The translations under genes were made by a program, and so were the position numbers. A model generated the notes under the pieces. It saw nothing but the letters and a program-made list of their open reading frames with translations, was not told where the DNA came from and did not search any database. Shown piece after piece: positions 47,220 through 60,496 of a stretch of DNA of 64,000 nucleotides. Each line of letters opens with the position of its first letter. Position 1 is the first letter of the stretch. Source of the DNA: Ptychodera flava (lineage: Eukaryota; Hemichordata; Enteropneusta; Ptychoderidae); the NCBI RefSeq assembly GCF_041260155.1, contig NC_091932.1, positions 47,424,129 to 47,488,128 of the forward strand. Direction: 5' to 3'.

Positions 47220-48948
47220 ACTTTAGAGCCCCTAAGAAATTTCTGTTTAGTTCGCAATCACTGGTGTGTCCACTATTCCTTACTTGTATCTGACAGAGCT
47301 CTGAATTGCCTCACTGGCTGCTGTAATGTAGCTCGAGGTTTTGCCTTGGTATTTGGGTTGACCTGCACCGCCATCTAACCAAAATACATGTACCAAGGCA
47401 AAACCTCAATCCACAGAACTGTAGCTATGGCCTTATTTGGTGAGAGTCCTAAACCCAGGAACAACAGCCCTGCCACGCCGAGCTTTGGGAGCCATCATTA
47501 TTTATGACTGGGGGTGTGATGGGGTCAGAGGAATTTCATCAGAAGCTCCTAAGTTTTGAATAACCCCCAGCAACCATGATGAATTTGAGTAACCCCTTTC
47601 TCTAAGTCAGAAATTTTGACTGAAACCCCCATCACTATTAAAGTTAAATACCAATACATATAATAGTAAAATTTACAAAAATACAGCAATAGTAAAGACC
47701 TTTCAAATTCTGGTATACCCTGCTAGATTATCATTGGTTATCTCATGACGGTTGAAAAAGGTGAAATCAACAAAATCAATGTCTAAGTCACAACAAAATG
47801 TAGATATAAAAGCTCATGGTATAGCTAGTATCCAATCATATAGTATTGTTTACTTTGTATGAGTATCGTGACAGGGTTTTCACTAAGATATCTGACAGGG
47901 CAGAATTTCAAAGTGGGGGGGGGAGAACACACAGCAGGCTTAGGGGGAAAGTGTCAGAGGGGGTTGCATCCTCTCTTGCGTGGAAAATGTTGTAATTGAT
48001 TCCTGCAATTGTGCAGCCTGGTGCAATCATAGAGGCATTTTCAATCTGTGATTTTACAAAGTAAACCTGTCAGAACACCCACACGGGAGTGCACGAGATG
48101 GGGGTGCCCTCTCGCATGGAAAATTTTGAGAATTTGATGTGTGAAATGGTGCAATCCCGGTGTGTCAATTCATATTGCACCCCAAACTGAGTAACCCCCT
48201 TATCTCCACATTTGGAACAACCCACCTTGTAGTTTTCAATTTTTTGAGTGGCCCCTTTAGATTCCTCCAATCTCCCAGCCGTAAATAACAACGGCTCCCT
48301 AGTGTCTTCCTTAGCCCTGCGTACGATTCTGTGTGTTCCCAGTGTTGTGGAGGCCGTGCAACGCCGTGAACACACACCATGATCCATACGCAGGACTTAA
48401 TAATTGTGTCTGACCTTGTCAAATATGCTGACACAGGAGTACCCAGTGAACCATTATTTTTAGGGGTGCCCAAAAGGTACCCAGTGAACCATTATTTTTA
48501 GGGGTGCCCAAAAGGTATGAGGGACTGAATACAGCCATAAAACAATTTGCCTAGTTCAGTAAGTCATACGTTCTGTTAAGTGTGATGTTTCAGTGGTTCT
48601 AGTGGCATCTGGCGCTCAGGTCAAGGGTCTCGCTACAGTACCACTGCGAGCAAACCTATACGCATTTTTGGTAGTTTACTACTTCACACTGTCGGCTACC
48701 CCTACAAAATAATGATACAGCCGGCTGGGTATTTCTGTCGCAGCATTTGATAAGGTTCCTTGTGTCTATCTCTATGGTACATTGTATTTTGTGCGTTATT
48801 TGCAGTGTTTTGAGATACACACCGGAAAACCTACACCTTTGACCCTGAAAAAATATCTTTTTCTTGGTCACATAGGCCGTCAGAGTGTACCAGATCACAA
48901 GTACTTATATACGGGTGTTTCACCTTAGAAGTGGAACCACAGCTGCTG
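47220..48948. other. Non-coding spacer, copy B
   Basis: Aligned with 4259-4712 and 7875-8693 of copy A plus the start of 10502-10864. A 38-bp direct duplication lies at 48439-48514 (GTACCCAGTGAACC start), single in A. No gene is supported. Confidence 0.6.
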
Positions 48949-49113
48949 TGGTGCATGATGTTTTCGGGCAGGATTTCTTCCGTTTGTTGGCTGGTTTTGA
49001 CGTTCACGTTTTTACCGGTAACCCGTGGGCAATGAATGGCGGGGTTAAAAACGTGAAAGTCAAAACCAGCCCATAAAAGGCAGAAATCCCGCCCGAAAAC
49101 ACCACAGCTGCGG
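48949..49113. repeat. Large imperfect hairpin, copy B
   Basis: Counterpart of 10865-11040. The arms keep TTTTCGGGC/GCCCGAAAA and GGCTGGTTTTGAC pairing despite small losses in the loop. Confidence 0.75.
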
Positions 49114-49516
49114 ACCTACAGCGAGTTTCAGCTCCGCTTCAGTTCAAATTGACCATACGTACCTTGTTGACTTAAAACATCCCAGTTGTTGTTGAACTTG
49201 AATGACCTGGTACCACAGCCATTAAAGTTTACACCCGAAAGAAGATGATCCGAAGGCTTGTTCATTAGTTCCACCGATTCCATCTTTATATTTCAAATTT
49301 TGCTGAAAAATATATCAGAAAGACGTAAAATTCACTGAATTTGCGCCTAACCGCGCGGCGACGGCTATGTAATACCACGGTCCTGGAGGGAGTACGAACC
49401 CGGGCATCCATGTACTAAGCTTTGGATGAACTTGTGACCTCTCAACTGAACTTAGAAACATCCGGGCCGTTGGGGGCGTTTTGCACAAAGACACGGGCTG
49501 CATTAAAAAATACTGG

Positions 49517-50956
49517 ACCAGATATAAACTGAAAATGCTCACGTGTTTCATTATATATTGCAGTTATGTGTAAATTCTAACCTTTGCCACATGTTTGCAA
49601 CTTCATTGAAAATATTATGATCAACGTAATGAACAATAATCACCGCCGATTAGGTCATGAAGTATACAAATATGTAATTAGCTGAAATAAAAATATAACA
49701 GTTCCTTTACTGCTGTCATTGTATCACCACTTTATATAGCAAGTGTAATTACCGTTGGCCAAGTCCTTCAAACAATATATGCAGAGCTGTGAAAGCTCAT
49801 TAGACATGCAAATTATAAATTAGCTTACATGAAAATGTGAAATGACTTTTGATATTGTTTTAACCTGGTATAATCATCAATGTACATAGCATGTTTTGCC
49901 AACTTTGATAAAGTAAATCCAGTATATATCCCTATTAAGCAAAGCTCATTAAATATGTAAATTAGGAATTGGCTGAAGTAAAAATGCTTAATGATTTTCA
50001 ACAATGTTGTATCATGGTATCTGCAATATATGTAGCAAGTTTTGTCAACTTTGGTCAAGTTGATTCCAATATGTATCTCTAATTAGGAAAGTTCATTTAA
50101 TATGCAAATTAGGAATTGGCTGAAGAGAAAATACTTAATGACTTTCAATAATATTGTATTATAGTATCTTTAATGTACATAGCAAGTTTCATCAATTTTG
50201 ATCAAATCAATTCAGATAAATATCCCCAATTATGAAAATTCATTTAATATGCAAATTAGAATTTGGCTGAAGTAAAAATGTTTTTTGATTTTCAATAATA
50301 TTATATCACAGTATCTTTGATGTATATAGCAAGTTTCGCCAACTACAATCAAGTTAATTCAGATCCCTAATTTGGAAAGTTTATTAAATATGCAAATTGG
50401 GAATTGGCTGAAGTAAAAATGTTTAATGACTTTCAACAATGTTGTATCATAGTAGCTTCAATTCATGTACCAAGTTTCATCAACTTTGGTCCAGTCAATT
50501 TAAATATATATCTCTAATTAGCAAAGTTCATTAAATATGTAAATTAGGAATTGGCTGCAGTTAAAACGCTTAATGACTTTCGATAATGTTAAATCATAGT
50601 ATCTTTAATATACATACCAAGTTTGGTCGATTTTGATCGAGACAAATCAGACATATATCCCTAATTAGGAAAGTTCATTAAATATGCAAATTAGCAACTC
50701 TCTTTCATGTCACCCCTTAATGGTTCCCACTACTGATATATCTTGGTGTGATCAACATTTGTAGCAAATCTCATCAAATTGTGTGTAGTCGTTTTTAATG
50801 AATATCCGTTTTTTCTAAAATCATCAATTATGCAAATGAGCAAAAAGTATGCAAGCCAGACCCACCAAAAACTAATCAGTTCTTGCCATTTGCTAACTGA
50901 ATCTATGTACCAGATTTGATTTTGATCTGATAAGCCGTTTTTGAGATATCGGACCA

Positions 50957-50987
<31 letters not shown>

Positions 50988-50996
50988 CACGGACAC

Positions 50997-51027
<31 letters not shown>

Positions 51028-51068
51028 TCGCTACGACATATGCTCACGTGTGTAAAAACGTGAGCAAA
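49517..51068 (+). mobile_element. Helentron-like element, family 2
   Basis: Private to copy B. The left motif GCTCACGTG (49537-49545) recurs in the terminal hairpin at 51042-51065 (GCTCACGT...ACGTGAGC). The core has about eight units of about 130 bp around ATATGCAAATTAGGAATTGG. A (CAGA)n microsatellite lies at about 50953-51028. Confidence 0.7.
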
Positions 51069-52596
51069 AAATGGGTTGGAGTAATCCCGATTGAAATTTT
51101 AATATTTTCAATCCATCCTCAAAACCTCAAAAACCTTTTAAATCACCCTCTACTTGATCGAAACTGTTCAAGAAACCCCTTATAATCATCCTTCGGGCTG
51201 TCGGGTTGTGTGCGACTATTCATTGTACAATTTTCAAAAGTATCCAACAGTGTCCAATTCTACTAATCAGAGGTCATTAAAATCTCTCTATCAGATTTTT
51301 ATCAGATTGTTAGGTTTTGCAATCAATAACAATGTCAATCTACAATCAGTATCTAAAATTGTTTATCAGTCATCCACAGTTTAGAAAGTATGATTCTCAT
51401 CTCTTTTCAAGATATTTTGTCGTCTCCATGGTAGCTTTCTCTGTTGTTTTGCTGATGATGACGACGGAGGGATGCGCGTTTTTTCTGTGTAACAATAACA
51501 TGTTCTTTAAAAACAAATATGCTGAAATTCAAATGTACCCACCATGTCAAATACAATCTGTACAATATGTTTATTTGCATCGGTGACAAACAAATGGGAC
51601 AGGAGCTACAATTTTGATGATAATATTCTGACACCTTTCTTTTCGCGTATTCTTTCTTTTCCTGTATTATATACAGTCTATATACACTAGTCTATATCCA
51701 ATTCAGGTGTTAATATATCAATACAGTTTGTATTGATATTGGAAGTGAATACTTGGTATTCCCTTTACTAAGTAGAAAAAGAAACTCTAGTATGGAGGAC
51801 ATGTCTGCATATTTTAATCTCAACAAAATAGAATTACTTTCTGCATAACACACATTGTCTATAATTGTTGTCTACCGGCTTCAAGCATGCCACAAATACT
51901 AGTAACTGCAATATTGAAACATCCGTTGGGGGCGCTTTGCCGGAGACACTACTTCTCCGCCATTTTCACTACAGGCATGGCTTTATTTAGGGACTGGATA
52001 GAAATTACTCATTACTGGGGATGGATTTTGTTTTTCAAAATAATGCTGCGCGAAAAATGGTAAAAATTTAAAAGTGTTTGCCATAAAATAAGCAACCCTC
52101 CCAAAATTGCCATGCAAGGGCCAAAAGGTTTAATTTTCAGAAACATTCTTTTTAGCTTTGTTTTACTGAGATTCACTTCTCAAGACCTCAAGATTTTAAA
52201 ATAGAAAGTACGTCGATCTACACATTGTGAACAAAATACAACGTCATCGACTTTTGAGAATTGAATTAATTCTAATCCAAACTAGGAATCAGTTGTCAAC
52301 AAAAAATAATGAACATTAAACATGTATATGCTGAATTGAAACGTTGAAGAAATGAAATGCACTGGAGCCGATACAGCTTTTATTCTTTATGCTTTGTTTG
52401 CGACTCAAATTTACTTAGCTCCTTTCATAAATCATTTAACAGAATGTCTACGGCGGATGAAAGCGGATAAAAGCGTGATTGGTTGAAATATGCCGATAAA
52501 AACTTAAAATATCAAAGGTTTCATCCGCTGTAATTTTCGATATGTTTTCCCTGATATTGTGCTTGCAGAATTCTGATCCCGATACGTCAATACATT
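51069..52596. other. Non-coding spacer, copy B
   Basis: Aligned with copy A at 11463-12295, 13504-13900 and 15452-15610, with the A-specific elements missing. This stretch provides the empty sites for four A insertions. No gene is seen. Confidence 0.6.
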
Positions 52597-53118
52597 TTGT
52601 TAGTATTTAACATCAAACGCTATCTTGACAACTCAATTTTAATCCCGGAGTTTCGTCCAAGCATAAACCACACAGCGAAGGTATACTACGGGATTTTGAC
52701 CAGTTCACGACATATGAGCACGAGCGATAGCGACTGCATATATGAAGTGGACTGGTCAAAACCGAGTGGTATACCGTTACAGGTAGTGGGTTATTGTTAT
52801 TATATCATAAACAGCATGCATATTGAAATTCTGGCGTCTAATGTCACAAAAGGATTTTTTGCTCTTGCCGAGATCTCGCGCATATGCCAACCGCGCTATA
52901 TTGCTGATATATCACGGTTATTTTCACGTCTCGACCATCAGATCGCAGTATTAATTACATCATCAATATTCTGGTATGATATATTTGTCAATAATAACGT
53001 CGTCTATCGTACTTACATTGATAAAGCCGATGCTTTTTATTTTGATAGACCTCAGAAAAAAAAGAAGGAACCACACTCGGTGAGTGAACATCATCATAGT
53101 ATCAAAAGTTACGCTTGA
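52597..53118 (+). CDS. Unrecognised 173-residue open frame
   Basis: A plus-strand frame from ATG to stop covers a region rich in hydrophobic and aromatic residues (YCYYIINSMHIEILAS, SSIFWYDIFVNNNV) and ends Lys-rich. I recognise no domain. In copy A it is broken by a one-base difference in a run of T and by other changes. It also overlaps an inverted-repeat sequence that looks repeat-derived. More likely a chance or transposon-derived frame than a host gene. Confidence 0.2.
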   Translation: MLVFNIKRYLDNSILIPEFRPSINHTAKVYYGILTSSRHMSTSDSDCIYEVDWSKPSGIPLQVVGYCYYIINSMHIEILASNVTKGFFALAEISRICQPRYIADISRLFSRLDHQIAVLITSSIFWYDIFVNNNVVYRTYIDKADAFYFDRPQKKKKEPHSVSEHHHSIKSYA

Positions 53119-53557
53119 CTTTCAGTCGATTGACTTGTCGATTCAGTCAAATATGCTTGCTTCACAACTTTCCCATTTCGCTGTTCAAAATAATATATGG
53201 TTTAAAATATATTTAAAATATTGTGTGAATTTTCATTCTTACAACTTTTGTTGTTCCAGTGTCAGGTGTGTACATTACTCAGGTGGCTTTACCGGACGAC
53301 TGATAAAATAAACATGCGCGATATCATGCACACAGTCATGACAATTTTTTGTTGACTGTTCTGAATGAAATCCGAGAACCATAATCAATGTATTACATCA
53401 TCCTTTATAATATACCCACCCCATATCGCTAAATCTTGGTGACGTTGACCGTAGAATATCACCCATGATGTTGTAAAGTAAACGTCGATATGTGTACGAT
53501 AAACGTAATGAGTTTTTGTGTGTTCCCTACTACGTTTGCAAATATTAGATAGTAAAC

Positions 53558-54229
53558 AACACGATTGGAACTAAATTGGGATAATTCGATTGGCAGAATT
53601 TCACAAGAATTTTAGAAATTTCTCTAATTTTACTCCATATTAGCTTACCATCTTTAATATTTTATTCAAAATTTACGATGCTGTTGAAATGTTATGAGTA
53701 AGAATCAGTGCATGATAGTATCTAATGCAATATTGTTCAAAACATATGAACAATATTTATATTTGAATTAAAATATGACAGTTTGCCTGTAGTTTCTTCT
53801 TTACTGAAACACTAGTAATAATCTCAGTTTGTCATTTTTCCTCGACCAAAATGAAGTTTTTCGATTGATTTACAGTTAAGTCAGTCAGGGTCTTTTAAAA
53901 TGTTTATGAAGCCTTAAATTCATGAAAAAGTCAGGGGGCATTTCAAAAGTGCCCCAACTCAAAATTCGTCAATTAGAGAAATTTTAAGCATTTTATCTCC
54001 TTTCTTCAGTACATTTACACAAAAATGAACTTATTTTCATAAAAACGAATCCGATGAAAGAGGTATGCAATAAATGTTGTGTTTTCGTTGTTTTGTCGGA
54101 TGAGAACAATATTTCAAATTTTACACTATTCTATCATTTTGTAAAATTTCAGCTGTAAAAATTTCGATTTCCTTACATTTCCTAATAATTACTCTTCTCC
54201 AATTTTCCCAAATTAGTTCCAATCGTGTT
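53558..54229. mobile_element. Inverted-repeat DNA element, 672 bp
   Basis: Private to copy B. The ends are AACACGATTGGAACTAA and the inverse TTAGTTCCAATCGTGTT. AAAC sits on both sides but the target duplication is uncertain. The terminal sequence matches the small MITE at 32661-32824. No transposase. Confidence 0.75.
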
Positions 54230-55000
54230 AAACAGAGTAAACAAACTAGATGGCTGCATCTCTCGCCTACGATACGATGTGGCTGACATGAAAATTTGAA
54301 CGGCTTTAATGAACAAGGATGTTTCGGGTAGCGAAGGGAGCGTTGGTTTTTTACGGGAGGGGGGTGGTGGAAATCAGGAGGTAAGGCAAAAACCGAGTTA
54401 TGACAAGACAACAGAATTGACCCAAAGGATATAAAACAGAATGCGAACATGGTTTCACTCTGTCTGAACAGGCAGCATAAAAGAGCACTTTTGTGCACAA
54501 AAATAATGTTTTCAAGTTGAACAAAAGAAATAAGTGTCATGGCAATGTTCACGATATAACTTTTATAACAATGGGAAAACTAGCTTCAATTTTTGAAAAT
54601 ATGGTGTTATATGAAGTGTTTGCAAAGCTTTTTGAACTTTTTAATTCCATACACATTTAAACATCCAGAAGACTTTTGGGACAAATGCCTTTTTTATCAG
54701 TATTCCCGACGAGTCACTTTGACTGCTTGATGGTAACCCAGTCCAATTTCTGTCAACAGAAGAGTACATGCACACGCGCACACACACACACACAGAGGCA
54801 ATTTTTCCAATCTGCAAGAATAGCTTCCATTGGCACATATACCACTGTGTATGGCCATATGGGAAATAAAAAACCTGCAATATTTTAGGACGATTTTCGC
54901 AGTGTTTGATCCCAAAACAAAATGCCACATATCTTCTTCAAGAATTCCCAGCTCAAATTTTTACATCATGTTTACATCAGGCCAGATGGTAGGAAATATA
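54230..55000. other. Spacer with (AC)n microsatellite, copy B
   Basis: Aligned with 20340-20742 and 22768-23135 of A; family 4 and the older zinc-finger duplicate are missing here. An AC run lies at about 54775-54796. No gene. Confidence 0.6.
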
Positions 55001-56177
55001 TTTACAACCTTAGGGATTTTTAATTAACGCTATGAGTGCTATCATTCGAATGTAAACAGCACTTAAATTAGTTACAGATAGTGAAATGCCTTCCACTGTG
55101 GGGGGAGGGGTGATTAAGACATCTGGAATTATCCTGGATCCAAATTTTTCATTAGTTCTTATGTGTCTTACATGGAAATATTGCAAAAATTGATCCGTAA
55201 TGAAAAAAATTACCTCAGCTATATCTGGATCAAATTTTACTACAAATCGATGCCAAATATGACAAAATTATGTTCACAGCCTCCGAAACTGTCTCACAAC
55301 ATATCCTGGGTTGGTGTAGGTCATTTAAGGTCACAAACTGAGAAAACTACTTAAAATATAAAAATTTGGGGGCTTCCCAACACTTTCAGCTGAAAGTTTA
55401 TCTAATAACATCCCTTAGGACTTTTGCACCAAATTACAAAGCTATCAGATAAGCAATTTTGAGAACAAGTTTTCTTGACCAAAAATGACAAAATTGTTTA
55501 AAAATACAAATTTGTATATTTCAGGACAACTTCCATATATCTAACTATTGTCATCCCCGGACATCTGTGTACCAAATATAAAAGCTTTCTGTCCAGGGGC
55601 TTTAAAAAGAAAATATTCTGTACGATTTTTTGACCAAAAATGACAAAAATTGCTCCAAAACAGTAATTTTTCAAAGTCTGTCGTAATTTCAACAAATTAG
55701 AAGGGTAACACCCTTGCAAACATCCAACCCAAATTTGAGAAAAACTGGGCTGGCGGTTTCAGAGAAGAAGAATGTTTACTTAAAATGAGGAAATAACCAA
55801 AAAATTCAGCAAAAATTTAAAATTCAAGATATCTTTACGACATACACAAAACTGTATAAGGTCTACCTAAGGTACTTGCATACTAATTTTCAAAGCAATC
55901 AAAGCAGCGGTTCCGGAGTTATTGGTTTTTGACAATTTTCACATTATTTAAGCTCATTTGCATAATTTGGGCACTGCAAACTTCATTTGAACAAAATCGC
56001 ATCTACAGCCCAGGATGCATCGACAGACCAAATACCGCACTAAAAAGAGCAGCGGTTCGTGAGTTTTTGAAGTTGACGGACATACTGTACATACGTACAT
56101 ACACACATACATACAGACATACACCACCGACTTCAGCTTATATGATAATCTCACATTGGTATAATCAAATGTGAGCT
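55001..56177 (+). mobile_element. Helentron-like element, family 5, copy B
   Basis: Counterpart of 25030-26240 with a shorter (TACA)n run. Hairpin at 56150-56175 (CTCACATT...AATGTGAG). The left boundary is unclear. Confidence 0.5.
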
Positions 56178-57139
56178 AAAAACAGTCTGAAGCTGTAATT
56201 CAATGATTTGAATAATACCATAATCATCATAGCATGGTTACAGTCACCAAATTACCCCTCTCAGTGCTGAAAGATCAGCCATACAATGACCAACCTGTCA
56301 CAGAGGAACACTAGACAAAATATTTTTCAATAATATTGTAATAACAGTGCCCTCATAAGAGCTTCTGTAATTTATTGGCAGTACTTACAGCAGCATACAA
56401 AAATATCCCTAATTTCAGGACCAGACTTTACAAAAAATTTAGCAGAGCTAGTTTATTACACAGACTTTGTATGAGATGAAGCAAATATTGTCAGCCGTAT
56501 GAGTGTAACAGCAAAGATATCAATATTCTGAAGATACAGTCAGGAACAAATTGTTAACAATCTAGATATCGAATGCCCAAGTTCATTTGTTCTATTGGTA
56601 TTTCATGAAGTCATATATGTAAGTGTGTACACCAAGGTATATCAAGGATGGTTTTGTTGTTTGGATTTTTTTCCTAGTTAACATCAGCAAGGCCTGGTAT
56701 TTTAAGGGTTAATATGTTTATATTAAGACAAGTTTCCCCCCTTTAGTCCTACACTCTTTGCATTCACAAGGTTTGACATGTTATTGGATCAATTTGTATG
56801 CACAAAGATTTTTCTCTAATGAAAATCTTTTACCAGCTTACATTGATGTTTACATGTGAAAAGCTTTTGCATGCATGTCTTACATCATTCTTTGCCTTCA
56901 AGAGGTCTGTTCTTCAAAGGGTCATCGCATGTCTCTTATGTCTGCCCTAGGATTCTATAAATAAAACAAACAAAACTCGACAATCCTGTGTAATTGGTGT
57001 CAGACTCTTTATTTCATTGCTATGACCCATCATCAGATTTCATCAATATAAGTCTCATAGAATCATTATTTCAAGGTAAAATATCACCATGGTCTTTGTA
57101 TTTGTACTGTCTAATATCTGAGCTGTTGTGTTCATGTGA
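56178..57139 (-). other. 3' flank of zinc-finger gene 3
   Basis: Aligned to 26241-27180 of A. A minus-strand AATAAA is at 57008-57013. The TA site matching TACCGTA of copy A is empty here (about 56718). Confidence 0.55.
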
Positions 57140-57800
57140 TCTTTGAGTGGGTGAACATATGCCTTTTAAGATGTCACTTCAGTGTGAATGTTTTACCACA
57201 CTCTTTATATTTATGCTGTCTGATTCCAGAATGGGTCTACAAGTGCCTTCTAAGATTAGTGTGTAACTGTTATACACACTGATTATATTCGTGGGGTCTG
57301 ACACCCGAACTGATCAACAAATGCCCATTAAGACCCAGTTTTCTTTTAAATATTTAACCACTCTTTACATTCGTGTGGTCTGATCTTTGGATGGGTCAAC
57401 ATGTGAATTTTCAGATTGCCCTTCTGTGTGAATGTTTTACCACACTCTATACATTCATGCGGTCAAACACCTGAATTGATGAACATATGCATAATAAGAC
57501 CATCTTCTCTTTTAAATGTTTTACCACACTCTGCATATATGTGGTCTGATCTCTGAGTGGGTCAACATATGCGTGTTTAGATGGCCCTTCTGTGTGAATG
57601 TTATACCACACTCTTTACATTCATGCTATCTGACACCAAAGTGGATCTACATATGCCCAATAAGACTATCTTCTCTTTAAAATGTTTTACCACACTCTTT
57701 GCATTTATGTGGTATGATCTCTGAGTGGGTCAACATATGCCTCTTTAGATTGCTTTTATGATTGAATCTTTTACCACACTCTTTACATTCATGAGGTCTG

Positions 57801-58400
57801 GCACCAGAATGGATCAACATATGGTCAATTAGACCCCCATTTCTCCAAAATGTTTTACCACACTCTCTGCATTTATGTGGTATGATCTCTGAGTGGGTCA
57901 ACATATGCCTCTTTAGATTGCTTTTATGATTGAATCTTTTACCACACTCTTTACATTCATGAGGTCTGGCACCAGAATGGATCAACATATGGTCAATTAG
58001 ACCCCCATTTCTCCAAAATGTTTTACCACACTCTCTGCATTCATGTGGTCTGATCTCTGAGTGGGTCAACATATGCCTCTTTAGATTGCTTTTATGACTG
58101 AATCTTTTACCACACTCTTTACATTCATGAGGTCTGGCACCAGAATGGATCAACATATGGTCAATTAGACCCCCATTTCTTCGAAATGTTTTACCACACT
58201 CTCTGCATTCATGTGGTCTGATCTCTGAGTGGGTCAACATATGCCTCTTTAGATTGCTTTTATGACTGAATCTTTTACCACACTCTTTACATTCATGAGG
58301 TCTGGCACCAGAATGGATCAACATATGGTCAATTAGACCCAAATTTCTTCGAAATGTTTTACCACACTCTCTGCATTCATGTGGTCTGATCTCTGAGTGG
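57801..58400 (-). repeat. 168-bp two-finger unit, four copies
   Basis: Unit marks (GCACCAGAATGGATCAAC) sit at 57801, 57969, 58137 and 58305, spaced exactly 168 bp, meaning two fingers. Copies are nearly identical, so the expansion is recent. Gene 2 has a single counterpart near 28040-28100. Confidence 0.95.
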
Positions 58401-59612
58401 GTAACATGTGCTTTTTAAGACTATCCTTCAGTGTAAATGTTTTACCACACTCTTTACATTCATGCTGCCTCACACCAGAATGGATCAACATATGCCCAAT
58501 AAGATCCTGTTCTTTGTTAAATGTCTTACCACACTTTTGCATTGACGTGGCCTGATCTCTGTGTGGGTCAACATCATGTGCTTCTTAAGACTGCTTATGT
58601 GGCTGAATCTTTCACCACAATTTATACATTCACGCAGTCTGGCACCAGAATGGATCACCATATGCCTTGTAACATCATCCTTTCTGCGAAACATTTTACC
58701 ACACTCTTCACATTTATGTGGTCTGACACCAGAATGGGTCAACATATGCATTTTAAGACTGACCTTCTGTGTGAATGTTTTGCCACATTCTTTGCATGTA
58801 TGTGGTCTTATATTTGAGTGGGTCAACATGTGATTTTTAAGACTAACCTTCACTTTAAATGTTTTACCACACTCTTTACATTCATATGGTCTGATCTCTG
58901 AGTGGGTCAACATATGCATTTTAAGACTGTCCTTCACTTTAAATGTTTTACCACACTCTTTACATTCATATGGTCTGATCTCTGAGTGGGTCAACATATG
59001 CATTTTAAGACTGACCTTCAGTGTGAATGTTTTCCCACACTCTTTGCAACTATGTGGTCTTATATTTGAGTGGGTCAACATGTGCCTTTTAAGACTGTCC
59101 TTTATTTTAAATGTTTTACCACACTCTTTACATTCATGTGGTCTGATATCTGAGTGGGTCAACATATGCATTTTAAGACTGTCCTTCAGTGTGAATGTTT
59201 TCCCACACTCTTTGCAACTATGTGGTCTTATATTTGAGTGGGTCACCATGTGCCTTTTAATATTGCCCTTTAGTGTGCATGTTTTGCCACACTCTTTGCA
59301 TTTATGCTGTCTGATCTCTGAGTGGGTCAACATATGCCTTTTAAGACTGCTTTTATGGCTGAATGTTTTACCACACTCTTTACATTCATGTGGTCTGATC
59401 TCTGAGTGGGTGATCATATGCGTTTTAAGATTGCCCTTTTGCGTGAATGTTTTGCCACACTCTTTGCATTCATGCGGTCTGATCTCTGAGCGGCTTAACA
59501 TATGCCTTTTAAGACTGCTTTTATGGCTGAATGTTTTACCACACTCTTTACATTTATGTGCTCTGATATTTGAGTGGGTCAAAGTATGTGTCTCAAGATT
59601 GCCATTTGAGAC

Positions 59613-59620
59613 TACCGGTA
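59613..59620. other. TACCGGTA scar inside the zinc-finger exon
   Basis: Copy B reads GACTACCGGTAATG where copy A reads GACTAATG. The six added bases keep the frame and add two residues to the protein. It is one of at least seven copy-specific changes of this type. Confidence 0.85.
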
Positions 59621-59974
59621 ATGTTTTACTGCACTCAACGCGTCGGAATGGCCTGAGTTCAGAATGGATCAATGCAAGCCCCTCGCATTCACTTTCTTGT
59701 GCCCCTGAATAATTCAAGCCATGTGCTCCATCATCACTGCTGTTCATATAAATTTCACCACACTCATTGCTGACTTCACCATCATTGTCGTCACCATTAT
59801 GAGAATGGTACTCCACCAAACTGAAGGAATCTTTGTGTAATGTAGTTTGGTTTTCAATATGATCACCCTCATGGTGTGGAGTTGAGTCTTCATCCCTGTT
59901 CTCTGGTTTGGACACATCATATTCCAATGTAATCAGCCCACGTAGCACAAGGCTTTGTACAATTATCGATACAT

Positions 59975-60496
59975 CTGTTAGTTAAGAGATAAATATCAAG
60001 CAGTTAAAGAGTAAGGTAGTAACATCCATAGCTCCATAGAGCACTCTTGGTACAGAGAGAGGTAGGCTTTTGATGTTAATGATGACTTCATGTACCGGTA
60101 ATATTGGACAAAACATGGACTTTTTCATGGATTTTATTAGATTAGTTAAGAGCACATCAATAGCCATCATACCAATCTTCAATCCAAACCTTATATGTCA
60201 AAGGTCATATCTATAGCACTGCACAGCAAGGGACAGATTATGAACAAGTCATTGACAATGACATAGTCTCCCTTGAAATGTGGACTTTGTCACTAGAAGT
60301 GACTAAAAATTGAAGTCAATATAATGCGCATGAAAAAAGAAACCGCAGGTAGCAAAGACCTGATTTTGACAGATGTTCATATTGGATTGGATTGTAAACA
60401 AGTAGACATTGTATGTCCTTTTACCAAGTTGGACAGAATTAGGTATGTCATGCCCTGGCTCATGAAATGTCAAAATTCAACTAATCCACAAGAAAC
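59975..60496. other. Intron sequence upstream of zinc-finger exon 3 and unit junction
   Basis: Aligned with 30041-30501 of A and continuing into unit C. It shows the sequence that the foldback element interrupts between A and B. TACCGGTA at 60093-60100 is absent from A. Confidence 0.55.
60093..60100. other. TACCGGTA scar in the intron
   Basis: Copy B reads CATGTACCGGTAATATT; copy A reads CATGTAATATT at about 30195. A clean six-base difference at a TA. Confidence 0.85.

Larger units (their letters stand above)
57140..59974 (-). pseudogene. C2H2 zinc-finger last exon of gene 3, broken
   Basis: It opens at the same AACAG acceptor (59975) with phase 1 and encodes the same acidic region. Twelve fingers follow; the first has lost its last His. 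Two single-base losses near 58539 and 58402 change the frame, and an AAA to TAA change puts a stop at about 57677. Further fingers continue with more stops to about 57140. Between 57801 and 58400 a 168-bp two-finger unit is repeated four times, where gene 2 has one. A TACCGGTA at 59613-59620 adds two residues. If expressed it would give a protein truncated after about twelve fingers. Confidence 0.85.
34394..60420. repeat. Tandem segmental duplication, unit B
   Basis: Unit B aligns with A (about 195-30501) and C (about 60421-64000). Markers repeat at 1532/36088/62131 (hairpins), 3017/40700/63640 (exon) and 30040/59974 (zinc-finger exon acceptor). Exact unit edges cannot be fixed because the outer flanks are not in the window. 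Aligned lines usually differ at a few positions per 60 bases by eye, plus the private insertions. Confidence 0.93.

Noticed and set aside
50730..51047. Cys-Leu-Ser-Val repeat peptide on the minus strand
   Set aside because: It is a translation of the (CAGA)n microsatellite in a Helentron-like element.
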